DNA from: Chitinispirillum sp.
Lineage (GTDB): Bacteria; Fibrobacterota; Chitinivibrionia; Chitinivibrionales; Chitinispirillaceae
DNA: 52,536 bases
NCBI GenBank assembly: GCA_007115975.1
Contig: SKJJ01000005.1
Coordinates: 1-52,536, forward strand
Direction: 5' to 3'
Positions 36,268 through 45,296 of this stretch are shown here, one piece after another; position 1 is the stretch's first letter; each line of letters opens with the position of its first letter. The translations under genes and the position numbers were made by a program. The notes beneath the pieces were generated by a model. That model did not search any database, was not told the DNA's origin, and saw only the letters and a program-made list of their open reading frames with translations.

Positions 36268-36278
36268 TGGGGGGGGGG

Positions 36279-36935
36279 CTAGAAGATTGTGGTGATAACA
36301 CCGATCACTCTCACCCAAAAGTAGTAAAAGGGTATAAAGAGCGGATTGAGTACTCTTGAGAGGATGCTGATACCCGGAACGGCCCACTCGGCTACAAGCA
36401 GTACAATAAAGACCATCGGCAGGTGTTTGGAGACGTTGAGATAGCCGCGGAGGTAGCTGTTTGGAAGCAGCCCTGCGGCAACCTTTGACCCGTCGAGGGG
36501 CGGAATTGGAAGAAGATTGAAAAATGCAAGCCCAATATTGATCAGAACAGATAATTGCAGAAAAAAAGCTACAAATGGAATGTTGAAAAGGCCCGGTGCA
36601 AAAGAGGCCGTAAGGTGGGTGAGAACGCCAAAAAGAATTGCCAGCACAATATTGGAAACCGGTCCAGCCAGACTGATATAGAGCAGGTCCCGTTTGGGGT
36701 TTTTAAGGTTATAGCCATTAACCGGTACCGGTTTTGCCCATCCAAACGGGCCAAACAGAAGCATCAGTGTGCCGAAAAGATCAAGATGGCTCAGGGGGTT
36801 CAAAGTCAGCCTTCCGGCGTCACGTGCCGTTGTATCGCCAAGTTTCAGAGCAACCCAACCGTGTGCAAGTTCGTGAATTGTCAGCGCAATCAATATTGCC
36901 GGTATACGGTATAATTTCAGTTCAATATCAGACAT
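36279..36935 (-). CDS. site-2 protease family (M50) membrane protein
   Basis: This 218-residue integral membrane protein has the zinc-binding motif HELAH at residues 21-25 in its first helix and the third-ligand motif NLLPIPPLDGSK further on. It has about six hydrophobic segments and lacks PDZ or CBS domains. It belongs to the short stand-alone group related to SpoIVFB and YwhC. Such proteases cleave membrane substrates, but the target of this group is generally unknown. It converges with pyrE, and its stop codon abuts a ten-G tract. Confidence 0.85.
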   Translation of the reverse strand: MSDIELKLYRIPAILIALTIHELAHGWVALKLGDTTARDAGRLTLNPLSHLDLFGTLMLLFGPFGWAKPVPVNGYNLKNPKRDLLYISLAGPVSNIVLAILFGVLTHLTASFAPGLFNIPFVAFFLQLSVLINIGLAFFNLLPIPPLDGSKVAAGLLPNSYLRGYLNVSKHLPMVFIVLLVAEWAVPGISILSRVLNPLFIPFYYFWVRVIGVITTIF

Positions 36936-37420
36936 CAGGCTCTCTTCCTGTTATAGAGTATTCTGTTTTTTTGTAAGCGAAACTGTTACGGGTGATAATA
37001 TACGAGATGGTCAGGGCTGATATTTGGGTAAAGAGAGTCTGTAAAAACATCTGCTTTTACATTTTCGCAAATCATGGAAAACCAATCACGCCCAAACTAT
37101 TTTACAACGTTACCCTCCTGAGCTCCTTGCCGAAGGGAGCCAAGGTTCGCGGGGATTGAATGGTTCCTGCGCTACAGCCAAAAGGGGGCATTATTACAGA
37201 GGTAATTATATTTCAGAGGTCGTATTCTAATGTAACACCCGTAGGATTTAGGGGCTCTTGCTCAGGACGGGCTCCCATGGTTTCTCACGATGGTTTAGGT
37301 GCCAAACGGGGTTATTCTGAACACGAGTTAAATAGGATGTTATCCGGATCGTACTATTTTTTCAAAACAGGTCTGCTTGCTATAGTATGGCAGGCTCGCA
37401 GATGAGTAAGGGATTAGAAA
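36936..37420. other. 485-base gap upstream of lysS
   Basis: No gene is supported. An 81-codon open frame at 37160-37405 has no ribosome-binding site and no recognisable sequence. A GCTCCTT/AAGGGAGC hairpin lies near 37120-37140. TATAGT at 37381-37386 could be a -10 element for lysS, but no good -35 accompanies it. I looked for a T-box leader for lysS and found no matching core motif. Confidence 0.35.
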
Positions 37421-38911
37421 ATGGAGAGTGTTGTGGAGTCACAATCGGAACAGAATGAGCAGATGCAGGTACGGATAGAGAAGATTGCCGAAATTGTAAA
37501 GGCGGGTCATCACCCCTATGGCGACCGTTATGAAAAAACGCACTCTCTTGAGGAGGCTTTGGAGCTTGCGGTCGATACACAAGGGGTGCGTGTTTGCGGG
37601 CGGGTGGTGTCACTAAGGTATTTTGGCAAGCTGGCCTTTGGCCATCTCTATGATGTGGATGCAAAGCTTCAGTTTGCACTTCAGAAAAATACTCTTGGTG
37701 AAAAGTTTGCTGAATTCAGAAATCTGGTTGATGTGGGAGATTTTGTTGGTGTTGAGGGTACGATGATTACCACAAAGACCGGAGAGAAAACCATCGATGT
37801 GACCGGGTTCACTTTTTTGTCGAAGGCGCTTCGGCCGCTGCCGGAGAAGTTTCACGGCCTGACTGACCCTGAGCTGCGTCTGCGCAGGCGCTATCTGGAT
37901 CTGATCATGTCCAAGGAGACCAGGGATCGATTCAGGAAACGCACCAGGGTTATAAGGGTTATAAGAGACTTTCTTGACAACAACGATTTCATGGAAATCG
38001 ATACTCCCGTTTTGACCAACAAGGCAAGCGGTGCACTGGCACGCCCCTTTGTGACTCACAACAACGCTCTGGACATAGATGTCTTTTTGCGCATAGCACC
38101 GGAGACCTATCTTAAGCGGGCGATAGCTGGCGGCTTTGACAGGGTGTATGAGTTTGCCCGCTCGTTCAGAAATGAGGGTGTGGATGCTTCCCATCTGCCC
38201 GACTTCACTCTTCTTGAATACTACTGTGCTTACTGGAACTATGTGGATAACATGAACTTCACTCAGAAGCTACTCAAGCATCTTCTACTCCAGGTTCACG
38301 GGAGTTTGGAGCTCAATTTCCAGGGCACAGCGATCTCCTTTGATGGGGAGTGGCCGCGGATTTCGTTTCGGGATCTGATCCTGAAAGATTGTGGTATTGA
38401 CATCGATAAGTTTACCGACAGAGATGAGTTGATGAAGGAGGTTGACAGTAAGGGGATTCGGTTCGAGACCGATGTCAACATCTCCAAGGCAGGAAGAGGC
38501 ACTCTCATCGATTTGCTTTATAAGAAAGTTTCGCGGCCTGCACTCGTTAACCCTGTGTTCATAACGCATCACCCTATTGACCTCTCGCCTCTTGCAAGAA
38601 AGAGTGATGAAAACCCTGGTGTTGTAGACCGTTTTCAGCTTGTGGTCAATGGCTGGGAGGTAATTAATGCCTACTCTGAGCTTGTTGATCCGCTCGATCA
38701 GGCGCAGCGTTTCAGTGATCAGGCTCAGGCGAGGGCTGGCGGGGATACCGAGACGATGGATGTTGACAACGATTTTCTTCAGTGTATGGAGTACGGCATG
38801 CCGCCCATAAGTGGTTGGGGTATGGGGGTTGATCGTATCGTTGCACTACTGACTAATGCCGGTACGTTGAGGGATGTTGTGCTGTTTCCTCTGCTAAGAA
38901 CAGAAAAATAG
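37421..38911 (+). CDS. lysS: lysyl-tRNA synthetase, class II (LysS)
   Basis: LysS charges tRNA-Lys with lysine. The 496-residue product has an N-terminal OB-fold anticodon-binding domain (about 55-150, VRVCGRVVSLRYFGKLAF in part). The class II catalytic core follows: motif 1 around FMEIDTPVLT, motif 2 with FRNEGVDASHLPDF and motif 3 GWGMGVDRIV near the C-terminus. LRRRYLDLI is a family hallmark. The ATG at 37421 has AAGGG nine bases upstream. The region between motifs 2 and 3 is typical of the bacterial enzyme. LolC/E follows after 46 bases. Confidence 0.95.
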   Translation: MESVVESQSEQNEQMQVRIEKIAEIVKAGHHPYGDRYEKTHSLEEALELAVDTQGVRVCGRVVSLRYFGKLAFGHLYDVDAKLQFALQKNTLGEKFAEFRNLVDVGDFVGVEGTMITTKTGEKTIDVTGFTFLSKALRPLPEKFHGLTDPELRLRRRYLDLIMSKETRDRFRKRTRVIRVIRDFLDNNDFMEIDTPVLTNKASGALARPFVTHNNALDIDVFLRIAPETYLKRAIAGGFDRVYEFARSFRNEGVDASHLPDFTLLEYYCAYWNYVDNMNFTQKLLKHLLLQVHGSLELNFQGTAISFDGEWPRISFRDLILKDCGIDIDKFTDRDELMKEVDSKGIRFETDVNISKAGRGTLIDLLYKKVSRPALVNPVFITHHPIDLSPLARKSDENPGVVDRFQLVVNGWEVINAYSELVDPLDQAQRFSDQAQARAGGDTETMDVDNDFLQCMEYGMPPISGWGMGVDRIVALLTNAGTLRDVVLFPLLRTEK

Positions 38912-38957
38912 AGGGTGTTCCTGCTCAATTCTGCACTACTTAAAAGGAAAATATCGC

Positions 38958-40199
38958 GTGGGTAAAATGGAGTGGTTTGTTGCCTTACGGTATCTCAGGG
39001 GAAAGCGTAAAATAGGCTTTATCTCCTGGATTACCTATATATCGGCAGCTGGGGTGTGTCTTGGCTGTTTTGTTCTTATTGTTGCACTCTCCATTGCAAA
39101 TGGCTTTGAGAAAGAGGTGCGGGACAGGATTGTCGGCACTTTCGCTCACGCAAAAGTGTTTCAGTACCACTCTCGGCCCATCAACGACTATGAGCAATTG
39201 CGCAGCCGTGTTCTTGAGCATCCGCAGGTGACAGGGGCATCCCCGTATATTACCGGCAAGGGTGGTATCGAGCATAACCAGGTGCAGGAGGGTATAATGT
39301 TTACCGGGGTTGATCCGGTGCTTGAACCAACGGTTACCGAAATTGCTGGGGTGGTGAAGCATGGTTCATTTTACCTTGATGAAATGGAGTCAAACAGGGG
39401 GCGTGAATTCCCGGGGATTGTAGTTGGTAACGGCTTAGCCTCCAAGCTGGGTGTGGGAGTGGGCTCTGAGGTGGTGCTGATGAGTCTTGCTCCTGTGGAG
39501 GGGCAGATTGACCCGGTGCCCAAGATGGGGAGGTTTACCGTTACGGGAGTTTTCGAAACCGGGATGTACGAGCATGATATGATTCTGGTATATATCTCTA
39601 TCCCTTCGGCGCAGAACCTGTTGAATATGAAGGGGGTGGAGGGGTTACACATCAAGACGCAGGATCTGTTGCGGGCAGACAGGATCGCAGAGAGTGTACG
39701 TGATCACCTGGGTGGGTACCCGTTCAGAGTTGTTGACTGGCAGACCCAGAACCGCTCTCTTTTTCAGTGGATGAAACTTGAGAGGCTCATAATTTTTATA
39801 GTGATCTCTCTTATAATGGTGGTTGCAGCCTTTAACATTATCTCATCGCTCATAATGACCATTCTTGAAAAGCGCAGGGAGATTGGTATCCTTATGGGTA
39901 TGGGGGCCACATCGGGCTCTGTTATGAGGGTCTTTATGCTCAATGGGGTTGTCGTGGGATTTTTAGGCTCCACTCTTGGGGTGATACTGGGTACTGCGGT
40001 CTGTTATATGCAGTACCGGTGGGAGTTGGTCTCGCTTCCGGGGGATATCTACTTTATAAGCAAAGTGCCGGTTTTGGTTAGGGGCTTTGATGTTGTGGCG
40101 GTGTATCTGGCGGGTAATGTTGTCTGCTGGCTTGCGACACTGTACCCCTCCTGGAGGGCTTCAAAAATGTTGCCCGCCGAATCGATTCGGTATGAATAA
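38958..40199 (+). CDS. lolC: lipoprotein-releasing ABC permease (LolC/LolE family)
   Basis: This 413-residue permease extracts lipoproteins from the inner membrane for delivery to the outer membrane, working with LolD. It has one N-terminal helix (about 23-48), a large periplasmic MacB-like domain (about 50-270) and three C-terminal helices. The starts MEWFVALRYLRGKRKIGFISWIT and EKRREIGILMGMGAT are family-typical (given in part: RYLRGKR, REIGILMGMGA). The GTG start at 38958 has AAGGA nine bases upstream; ATG at 38967 is the alternative. Only one permease gene is present, so it probably acts as a homodimer, as LolF-type systems do. It is followed by lolD. Confidence 0.9.
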   Translation: MGKMEWFVALRYLRGKRKIGFISWITYISAAGVCLGCFVLIVALSIANGFEKEVRDRIVGTFAHAKVFQYHSRPINDYEQLRSRVLEHPQVTGASPYITGKGGIEHNQVQEGIMFTGVDPVLEPTVTEIAGVVKHGSFYLDEMESNRGREFPGIVVGNGLASKLGVGVGSEVVLMSLAPVEGQIDPVPKMGRFTVTGVFETGMYEHDMILVYISIPSAQNLLNMKGVEGLHIKTQDLLRADRIAESVRDHLGGYPFRVVDWQTQNRSLFQWMKLERLIIFIVISLIMVVAAFNIISSLIMTILEKRREIGILMGMGATSGSVMRVFMLNGVVVGFLGSTLGVILGTAVCYMQYRWELVSLPGDIYFISKVPVLVRGFDVVAVYLAGNVVCWLATLYPSWRASKMLPAESIRYE

Positions 40200-40315
40200 A
40201 CAATTATTGCATAGTTAAAAGCGATTTGCCTGTTCGAGGGTATTGTATCCCTGTGCGGACCCTGAACTGGTCGAAGGGCTCTTTTGGGGGTGAATCGTTT
40301 GGAACCGGAGAAACA

Positions 40316-41026
40316 ATGGCCGACAGTATGGTTGAAATAGGAAATTTAAGCAAGCAGTTCAGGGATGATTGTGGGACTCTTGATGTGCTTAAAGGTGTCT
40401 CCCTTACTGTAAAAAAGGGGGAGATGGTTGCACTGGTTGGGGTTTCGGGTGCGGGTAAAACCACCCTTCTTCAGATTATTGGTGGTCTTGACCGGCCTAC
40501 ATCCGGAGATATTACTGTTTGTCGAAGGCCCATAGGGGAGCTCTCTGCCCATGAGCTTGCTGCTTTCAGAAATCAGGAGATTGGGTTTGTCTTTCAGTTT
40601 CATCACTTGCTGCCCGACTTTACAGCAATAGAGAATCTCATGATACCCGGTCTTATACATGGAAAAAGTAAAAAGGAGTGCATTGAGAGGGCAACGGATC
40701 TGCTTCAGACATTCGGTCTGATCAATCGTAAAGGACACTACCCTTCAGAGCTCTCCGGTGGGGAGCGGCAGAGAGTTGCCCTGGCGCGGGCGATGTTTAA
40801 TAAACCTGCGCTGGTGCTGGCCGATGAGCCTACGGGAAATCTTGACCGTGCAAACGGGGAGTTGCTTATTGAGTTTTTCGAACGGGCAAACAGCCAACAC
40901 GGGCAGACCTTTGTAGTTGCTACCCATAACAGTCGCTTGTGCAGGGGTATGCACAGGATAGTATATCTTGAGGACGGGGTGGTTTCTGCTAATCAAAACC
41001 TTACCACTCTTGAAGAAGAGTGGTAA
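40316..41026 (+). CDS. lolD: lipoprotein-releasing ABC ATPase (LolD)
   Basis: This 236-residue ATPase powers the LolC/E permease. It shows Walker A GVSGAGKTT, Q-loop FVFQFHHLLPDF, signature LSGGERQR, Walker B LVLADEPTGNLD and the switch His in VVATHN. FHHLLPDFTAIEN is characteristic of LolD among MacB-type ATPases. The ATG at 40316 has GGAG seven bases before it; an upstream in-frame extension lacks family similarity. Its last eight codons and stop form the 5' arm of a perfect hairpin with the following bases, listed separately. Confidence 0.92.
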   Translation: MADSMVEIGNLSKQFRDDCGTLDVLKGVSLTVKKGEMVALVGVSGAGKTTLLQIIGGLDRPTSGDITVCRRPIGELSAHELAAFRNQEIGFVFQFHHLLPDFTAIENLMIPGLIHGKSKKECIERATDLLQTFGLINRKGHYPSELSGGERQRVALARAMFNKPALVLADEPTGNLDRANGELLIEFFERANSQHGQTFVVATHNSRLCRGMHRIVYLEDGVVSANQNLTTLEEEW

Positions 41027-41033
41027 GGTTTTG
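40994..41033 (+). terminator. perfect 18-bp hairpin overlapping the lolD stop codon
   Basis: Bases 40994-41011 are exactly complementary to 41016-41033 around a four-base loop (GAAG). The hairpin ends in TTTTG followed by TTTAG. The 5' arm lies wholly inside lolD and encodes its QNLTTL region, while the 3' arm contains the end of the gene and the stop. It likely ends lolCD transcription before mcsA. Confidence 0.7.
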
Positions 41034-41118
41034 TTTAGACTACCTCTTCAATGACCCATTTAGTAATTTTATAGTATTACACCTTATGGCTTATGTCTGC
41101 TAAAAAGGATCAAATACA

Positions 41119-41595
41119 ATGAAAAATTGTGATGAGTGCGGAATGAAACCTGCCAATATCCATCTGACTCAGGTGATGAACAATGAAACAGAAGTGTTTC
41201 ATCTCTGTGATGAGTGTGCGAAAAAGAAGGGGATCTCTATTTCGGTGGACAATGTTCTTGAGCAGAGTGACAGTGTGGTTGTTGAGAAGAATAAAAGATG
41301 TGACTCCTGTGGTCTGAACCTTTCTGAGTTTCGTTCAACCGGTTTGCTGGGGTGTTCTGGCTGTTACACCGCTTTTGAAAACGAGATTGATGAGCTGCTT
41401 GTTCAGGTACACGGATCAGCTGTTCACAAAGGGAAGCGGTATCTTAATGGCGCTGAGGGTGAACAGAAGGTGTGTGATTGTGACATCGAGCGGTTGCGCA
41501 GAGAGATGGAGCTGGCGATACGAAATGAGGAGTTTGAGCAGGCGGCCGCTATACGGGATGTCATACACAATCTCAAAGAGATGGGAGTGCAATGA
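41119..41595 (+). CDS. mcsA: McsA-like zinc-finger activator of protein arginine kinase
   Basis: This 158-residue product has four CxxC pairs (Cys4/7, 30/33, 61/64, 79/82), forming two treble-type zinc sites, then a UVR motif at about 121-156 (ELAIRNEEFEQAAAIRD). This is the McsA layout, although the chain is shorter than the roughly 180-residue Firmicutes protein. McsA activates the arginine kinase McsB and helps deliver substrates to ClpCP. Its stop overlaps the mcsB start (ATGA). AAGGATC before the ATG is the ribosome-binding site. A candidate -10 TATAGT lies at 41070-41075 with a poor -35. Confidence 0.9.
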   Translation: MKNCDECGMKPANIHLTQVMNNETEVFHLCDECAKKKGISISVDNVLEQSDSVVVEKNKRCDSCGLNLSEFRSTGLLGCSGCYTAFENEIDELLVQVHGSAVHKGKRYLNGAEGEQKVCDCDIERLRREMELAIRNEEFEQAAAIRDVIHNLKEMGVQ

Positions 41596-42680
41596 AGTCC
41601 TGTAGTAAATTGCAACGGACCACGCTCCCGGTGTGGTTTGATAATAAGGGGCCAGAATCGGATGTAGTGATCTCAACCAGAATTCGTCTTGCAAGGAATC
41701 TGGCAGGGTATACCTTTCCCAACAAAGCACTGCCCAGAGAGAAAAAGGCGGTATTTAAAAAGGTCACTGCGGTGTTTTCTGAACTGCCCCCTTTGAGCTC
41801 ATTTGAGGTGATTAACCTCTCCGGGCTCGATAAGCTGCAGCAGCAGTTTTTGGCTGAACAGCGGGTGATCAGTCAGGATATTGTGGGTGTTGACGGAGAC
41901 CGGGGGGTGGTTTGTGACTCCTCTCGCCGGATCAACATAATGATCAACGAAGAGGACCATCTGCGGCTTCAGTGCATAGATTCTGGGTTCAGGCCCCAGG
42001 AGCTCTGGAACGCCCTTGATATGATTGATGATTCTCTGGGGTGTAAACTTGCATTTGCCTATGATTGTACCCGCGGGTTTCTCACCAGTTGTCCCACCAA
42101 CAGTGGCACGGGGCTGAGGGTATCGTTTCTGCTTCACCTGCCGGGGTTGGTGTTAACAAAGACCATTGATCAGGTACTGCAGGGCGCCAGCCAGATGGGG
42201 ATCGCCACACGAGGGTTTCTTGGTGAGCATTCGGATGTAATGGGTAACTTTTTCCAGCTCTCCAATCAGGCCACCATGGGATCTCACGAAAAGCAGTTCC
42301 TTGGTTCTGCTCAGGAGGTGATAAGTGAGATTGTTTTTCATGAAAGAAGGGCAAGGGAGAAAATTGTAGAAGAGGCGTCTCTTGAGGTTAGTGATAAGGT
42401 GCATCGGTCCTATGGGATTTTAACCCATGCCCGGACACTTAGTATGGGTGAATTGCTTAATCTGTCATCGGCCTTACGGCTTGGTGTTGAGTGTTCCATT
42501 TACGATGAGGTTACTGTTGAGCAGATTAACCGCATTATTTGTCTGAGTATGCCTGCTCATATACAGTTTCACCATGGCAGTGCTCTGGATGTAAGGGAGA
42601 TTGGGGTGCTCAGAGCAGAATTGGTCAGGGAATTGCTCCATAAGAAAAGAAGGCGTACCAAGGCTTCGCAGTTACAATAA
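41592..42680 (+). CDS. mcsB: protein arginine kinase (McsB)
   Basis: McsB phosphorylates arginine side chains of proteins, tagging them for the ClpC protease. The 362-residue product has the phosphagen-kinase-like catalytic domain: ISTRIRLARNL (ATP binding), INEEDHLRLQ (catalytic Glu), TSCPTNSGTGLR and MGNFFQLSNQ. The C-terminal dimer domain ends with REIGVLRAELVRE. In Firmicutes McsB this region carries an RDxxRA phosphoarginine-binding motif. Here the corresponding positions appear to read IGVLRA, so the first Arg and Asp look replaced. It overlaps mcsA by four bases and is followed by clpC after 40 bases. Confidence 0.93.
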   Translation: MKSCSKLQRTTLPVWFDNKGPESDVVISTRIRLARNLAGYTFPNKALPREKKAVFKKVTAVFSELPPLSSFEVINLSGLDKLQQQFLAEQRVISQDIVGVDGDRGVVCDSSRRINIMINEEDHLRLQCIDSGFRPQELWNALDMIDDSLGCKLAFAYDCTRGFLTSCPTNSGTGLRVSFLLHLPGLVLTKTIDQVLQGASQMGIATRGFLGEHSDVMGNFFQLSNQATMGSHEKQFLGSAQEVISEIVFHERRAREKIVEEASLEVSDKVHRSYGILTHARTLSMGELLNLSSALRLGVECSIYDEVTVEQINRIICLSMPAHIQFHHGSALDVREIGVLRAELVRELLHKKRRRTKASQLQ

Positions 42681-42720
42681 CAGCTTAATATACAGGTTAA
42701 ATCTGGAGGGGAAAAAATAG

Positions 42721-45150
42721 ATGAATGGTATGTTCACAGACCGGGTAAAAAAAGTGATGCAGATTGCCAGAGAGGAATCGGTCCGGTTGGGTAATGATTA
42801 TGTAGGAACCGAGCATCTCCTTTTGGGACTGGTCAAAGAGGGTGATGGGGTAGCGGTGGCGGTTATGCGCACAATGGGGGTGGATCTCGATGAGCTCACC
42901 ACCAATATCGAAAAAACCATTACATCAACCGGCGGCATGATGACCATCGGACAGATGCTGCCCTTTACCCCACGGGCAAAAAAAGTGCTGGAAATTGCGG
43001 CAAATGAGGCCCGTTCGATGTCGCATAAATATATCGGCACAGAGCATCTGTTGCTTGCGCTTATGAAGGATACCGAATCGGCTGCTGCAAATGCGCTCGC
43101 CTCTGCGGGGCTTGAATACGAAAAAATCAAAGAGGAGATTAACCGTGTACTACGGGGTGGGGAGTCGGTCAGTGGTACAAAAGAGAAGAGCAAAACCCCT
43201 TTTCTCGACCATTTCGGACGGGATCTCACCGCCATGGCCAGGGAAAATAAGCTCGATCCGGTCATCGGACGCGAAAAAGAGATCGAACGGGTTGTTCAGA
43301 TCCTCTCCAGACGCAAAAAAAACAATCCCGTCCTCATCGGAGAGCCTGGAATTGGGAAAACGGCCATTGTGGAAGGGCTTGCTCAGTCGATAGTGGAAAA
43401 AAATATCCCCCAGGTGCTTGAAAACAAGCGGGTCATCAACCTCGATATGGCTTCAATGGTGGCCGGCACTAAATACCGGGGCCAGTTTGAAGAGCGGCTT
43501 AAGGCGCTGATGGTGGAGCTGCAGAAAAACGAGAATATAATAATCTTTATCGATGAGCTGCATACCATTGTGGGTGCCGGGGGGTCTGAGGGGAGTCTTG
43601 ATGCCTCCAATATCTTTAAACCCGCTCTCTCGCGAGGTGATATTCAGTGTATAGGCGCTACTACCCTTGATGAATATCGTAAATACATCGAAAAAGATGG
43701 TGCTCTGGCACGTCGTTTTCAGACCATTATGGTTGATCCTCCCAGTGTTGCCGAAACAATCCAGATTCTCTGGGGTTTAAGACACAATTACGAGGAGCAC
43801 CACAAGGTAACATTCACCGACAGGGCAATAGAGTTTGCGGTGAAGATGTCCGATCGTTACATCTCTGACCGATTCCATCCCGACAAAGCCATCGATGTGA
43901 TCGATGAGGCTGGTGCACGCAAGCGTCTCTCAAGTATGGAGATCCCCACTGAGATCAGGGATATGGAAAAAGAGATAGCTGATGTGGTCAGGGAAAAAGA
44001 GCTGGCTGTGGAGCAGCAGGAGTTTGAAAAAGCCGCAAAGCTCAGGGATAAACAGGAAAAACTCAAGGGTACCCTTCTTGAAAGAAAAGCGCTATGGAGA
44101 AAATCCAAAGCCGAAGAGCGGCTGCTTGTTGATGAGGAAACGATCACAGAGGTAATTGCCACCATGACCGGTATTCCGCTTTCACGACTGGCGGAGGAGG
44201 AGACAAAGAAAATCCTCAACCTTGAAGAGGAGCTTAGAAGAAGGGTTATTGGTCAGGAGATGGCACTTGAGTCGGTGGCTAAAAGTATCCGCCGTTCACG
44301 GGCGGGGCTTCATGATGTACGCCGTCCTATCGCCTCTTTTATGTTTCTCGGCCCAACAGGTGTTGGAAAAACCGAACTCGCAAAGGCTCTTGCTCAGTCA
44401 CTGTTTGATTCTGAAGAGGCGCTGGTAAGGGTTGATATGTCTGAATATATGGAAAAATTCGCCGTTTCACGACTGGTTGGAGCTCCTCCGGGATATGTGG
44501 GTTATGAAGAGGGGGGGCAGCTCACCGAAAAAATCAGAAAAAAGCCCTACTCGGTCATCCTCCTTGATGAAGTGGAGAAGGCTCATCCGGATGTTTTTAA
44601 TATCTTGTTGCAGATTCTTGATGATGGTGTTCTTACCGATGCCTACGGAAGGCATGTTAATTTTAAGAATACAATTATCATTATGACTTCTAATGTTGGT
44701 ACACGGGATGTTAAAAAGCCCGGAACGGTTGGCTTTGGACGCTCATCAACTACCGGTGATTATGACTCGATGAAATCGCGGGTGATGGAGGAGCTCAAGC
44801 GCGTCTTTAACCCCGAATTCCTCAACAGACTCGATGAAACCATTGTATTCAATTCCCTGGGCAAAGAGGAGATCGCGAAAATTATCGATATCCAGCTCAA
44901 AGAGCTTCAGCAGCGTCTGGAGGACAGAAAAATCTGGCTCGACTTAACCCCTGAGGTAAAGCAGCACCTTGTGGACAACGGATTTGACCCTGTGCTGGGT
45001 GCGCGTCCTCTGCGCCGTTCCATCCAGAGGTTGCTGGAGGATCCGTTGGCTGAGGAGTTTCTCCTGGATCGGTTCAAGGATGGTGACACAATACATATGA
45101 GCCTTGAAAACGGAAATATACTGTTTCAGAAGGCCGATAGCCCTCAGTAG
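42721..45150 (+). CDS. clpC: AAA+ unfoldase ClpC
   Basis: ClpC unfolds substrates for the ClpP peptidase. The 809-residue product has two N-terminal Clp repeats, each with a GTEH motif whose Glu contacts phosphoarginine in Bacillus ClpC. It has a first ATPase with Walker A GEPGIGKTA near residue 208, a central UVR-containing middle domain (about 415-455, QQEFEKAAKLRD) and a second ATPase with GPTGVGKTE near 545. The ClpP-binding loop is expected near residue 670. The middle domain separates it from ClpA and ClpE. TGGAGGGG precedes the ATG. With mcsA and mcsB it forms a phosphoarginine degradation operon. clpP and ctsR are not in the window. Confidence 0.95.
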   Translation: MNGMFTDRVKKVMQIAREESVRLGNDYVGTEHLLLGLVKEGDGVAVAVMRTMGVDLDELTTNIEKTITSTGGMMTIGQMLPFTPRAKKVLEIAANEARSMSHKYIGTEHLLLALMKDTESAAANALASAGLEYEKIKEEINRVLRGGESVSGTKEKSKTPFLDHFGRDLTAMARENKLDPVIGREKEIERVVQILSRRKKNNPVLIGEPGIGKTAIVEGLAQSIVEKNIPQVLENKRVINLDMASMVAGTKYRGQFEERLKALMVELQKNENIIIFIDELHTIVGAGGSEGSLDASNIFKPALSRGDIQCIGATTLDEYRKYIEKDGALARRFQTIMVDPPSVAETIQILWGLRHNYEEHHKVTFTDRAIEFAVKMSDRYISDRFHPDKAIDVIDEAGARKRLSSMEIPTEIRDMEKEIADVVREKELAVEQQEFEKAAKLRDKQEKLKGTLLERKALWRKSKAEERLLVDEETITEVIATMTGIPLSRLAEEETKKILNLEEELRRRVIGQEMALESVAKSIRRSRAGLHDVRRPIASFMFLGPTGVGKTELAKALAQSLFDSEEALVRVDMSEYMEKFAVSRLVGAPPGYVGYEEGGQLTEKIRKKPYSVILLDEVEKAHPDVFNILLQILDDGVLTDAYGRHVNFKNTIIIMTSNVGTRDVKKPGTVGFGRSSTTGDYDSMKSRVMEELKRVFNPEFLNRLDETIVFNSLGKEEIAKIIDIQLKELQQRLEDRKIWLDLTPEVKQHLVDNGFDPVLGARPLRRSIQRLLEDPLAEEFLLDRFKDGDTIHMSLENGNILFQKADSPQ

Positions 45151-45296
45151 CTGCTGCGGTACCTGTTGCAGGGATAAAAGTAAAAAAACGGAAGCTGGTT
45201 CAATATTGTTTTCACCAGTTCGAAAACATAGGTGTTCTCACGTGTTCCCTGTTTCTTAATGAAATCTATCATGTTTTAATTGAAGGCTGTTAATTT

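Noticed and set aside
37160-37405. 81-codon open frame before lysS
   Set aside because: No ribosome-binding site and no recognisable sequence.
36936-37420. T-box riboswitch ahead of lysS
   Set aside because: No T-box core (AGGGTGG-type) and no specifier-loop arrangement could be found.
41095-41118. GGATCAAA before mcsA considered as a CtsR operator
   Set aside because: Only one half-site is present and it coincides with the ribosome-binding site; the tandem heptad is absent.
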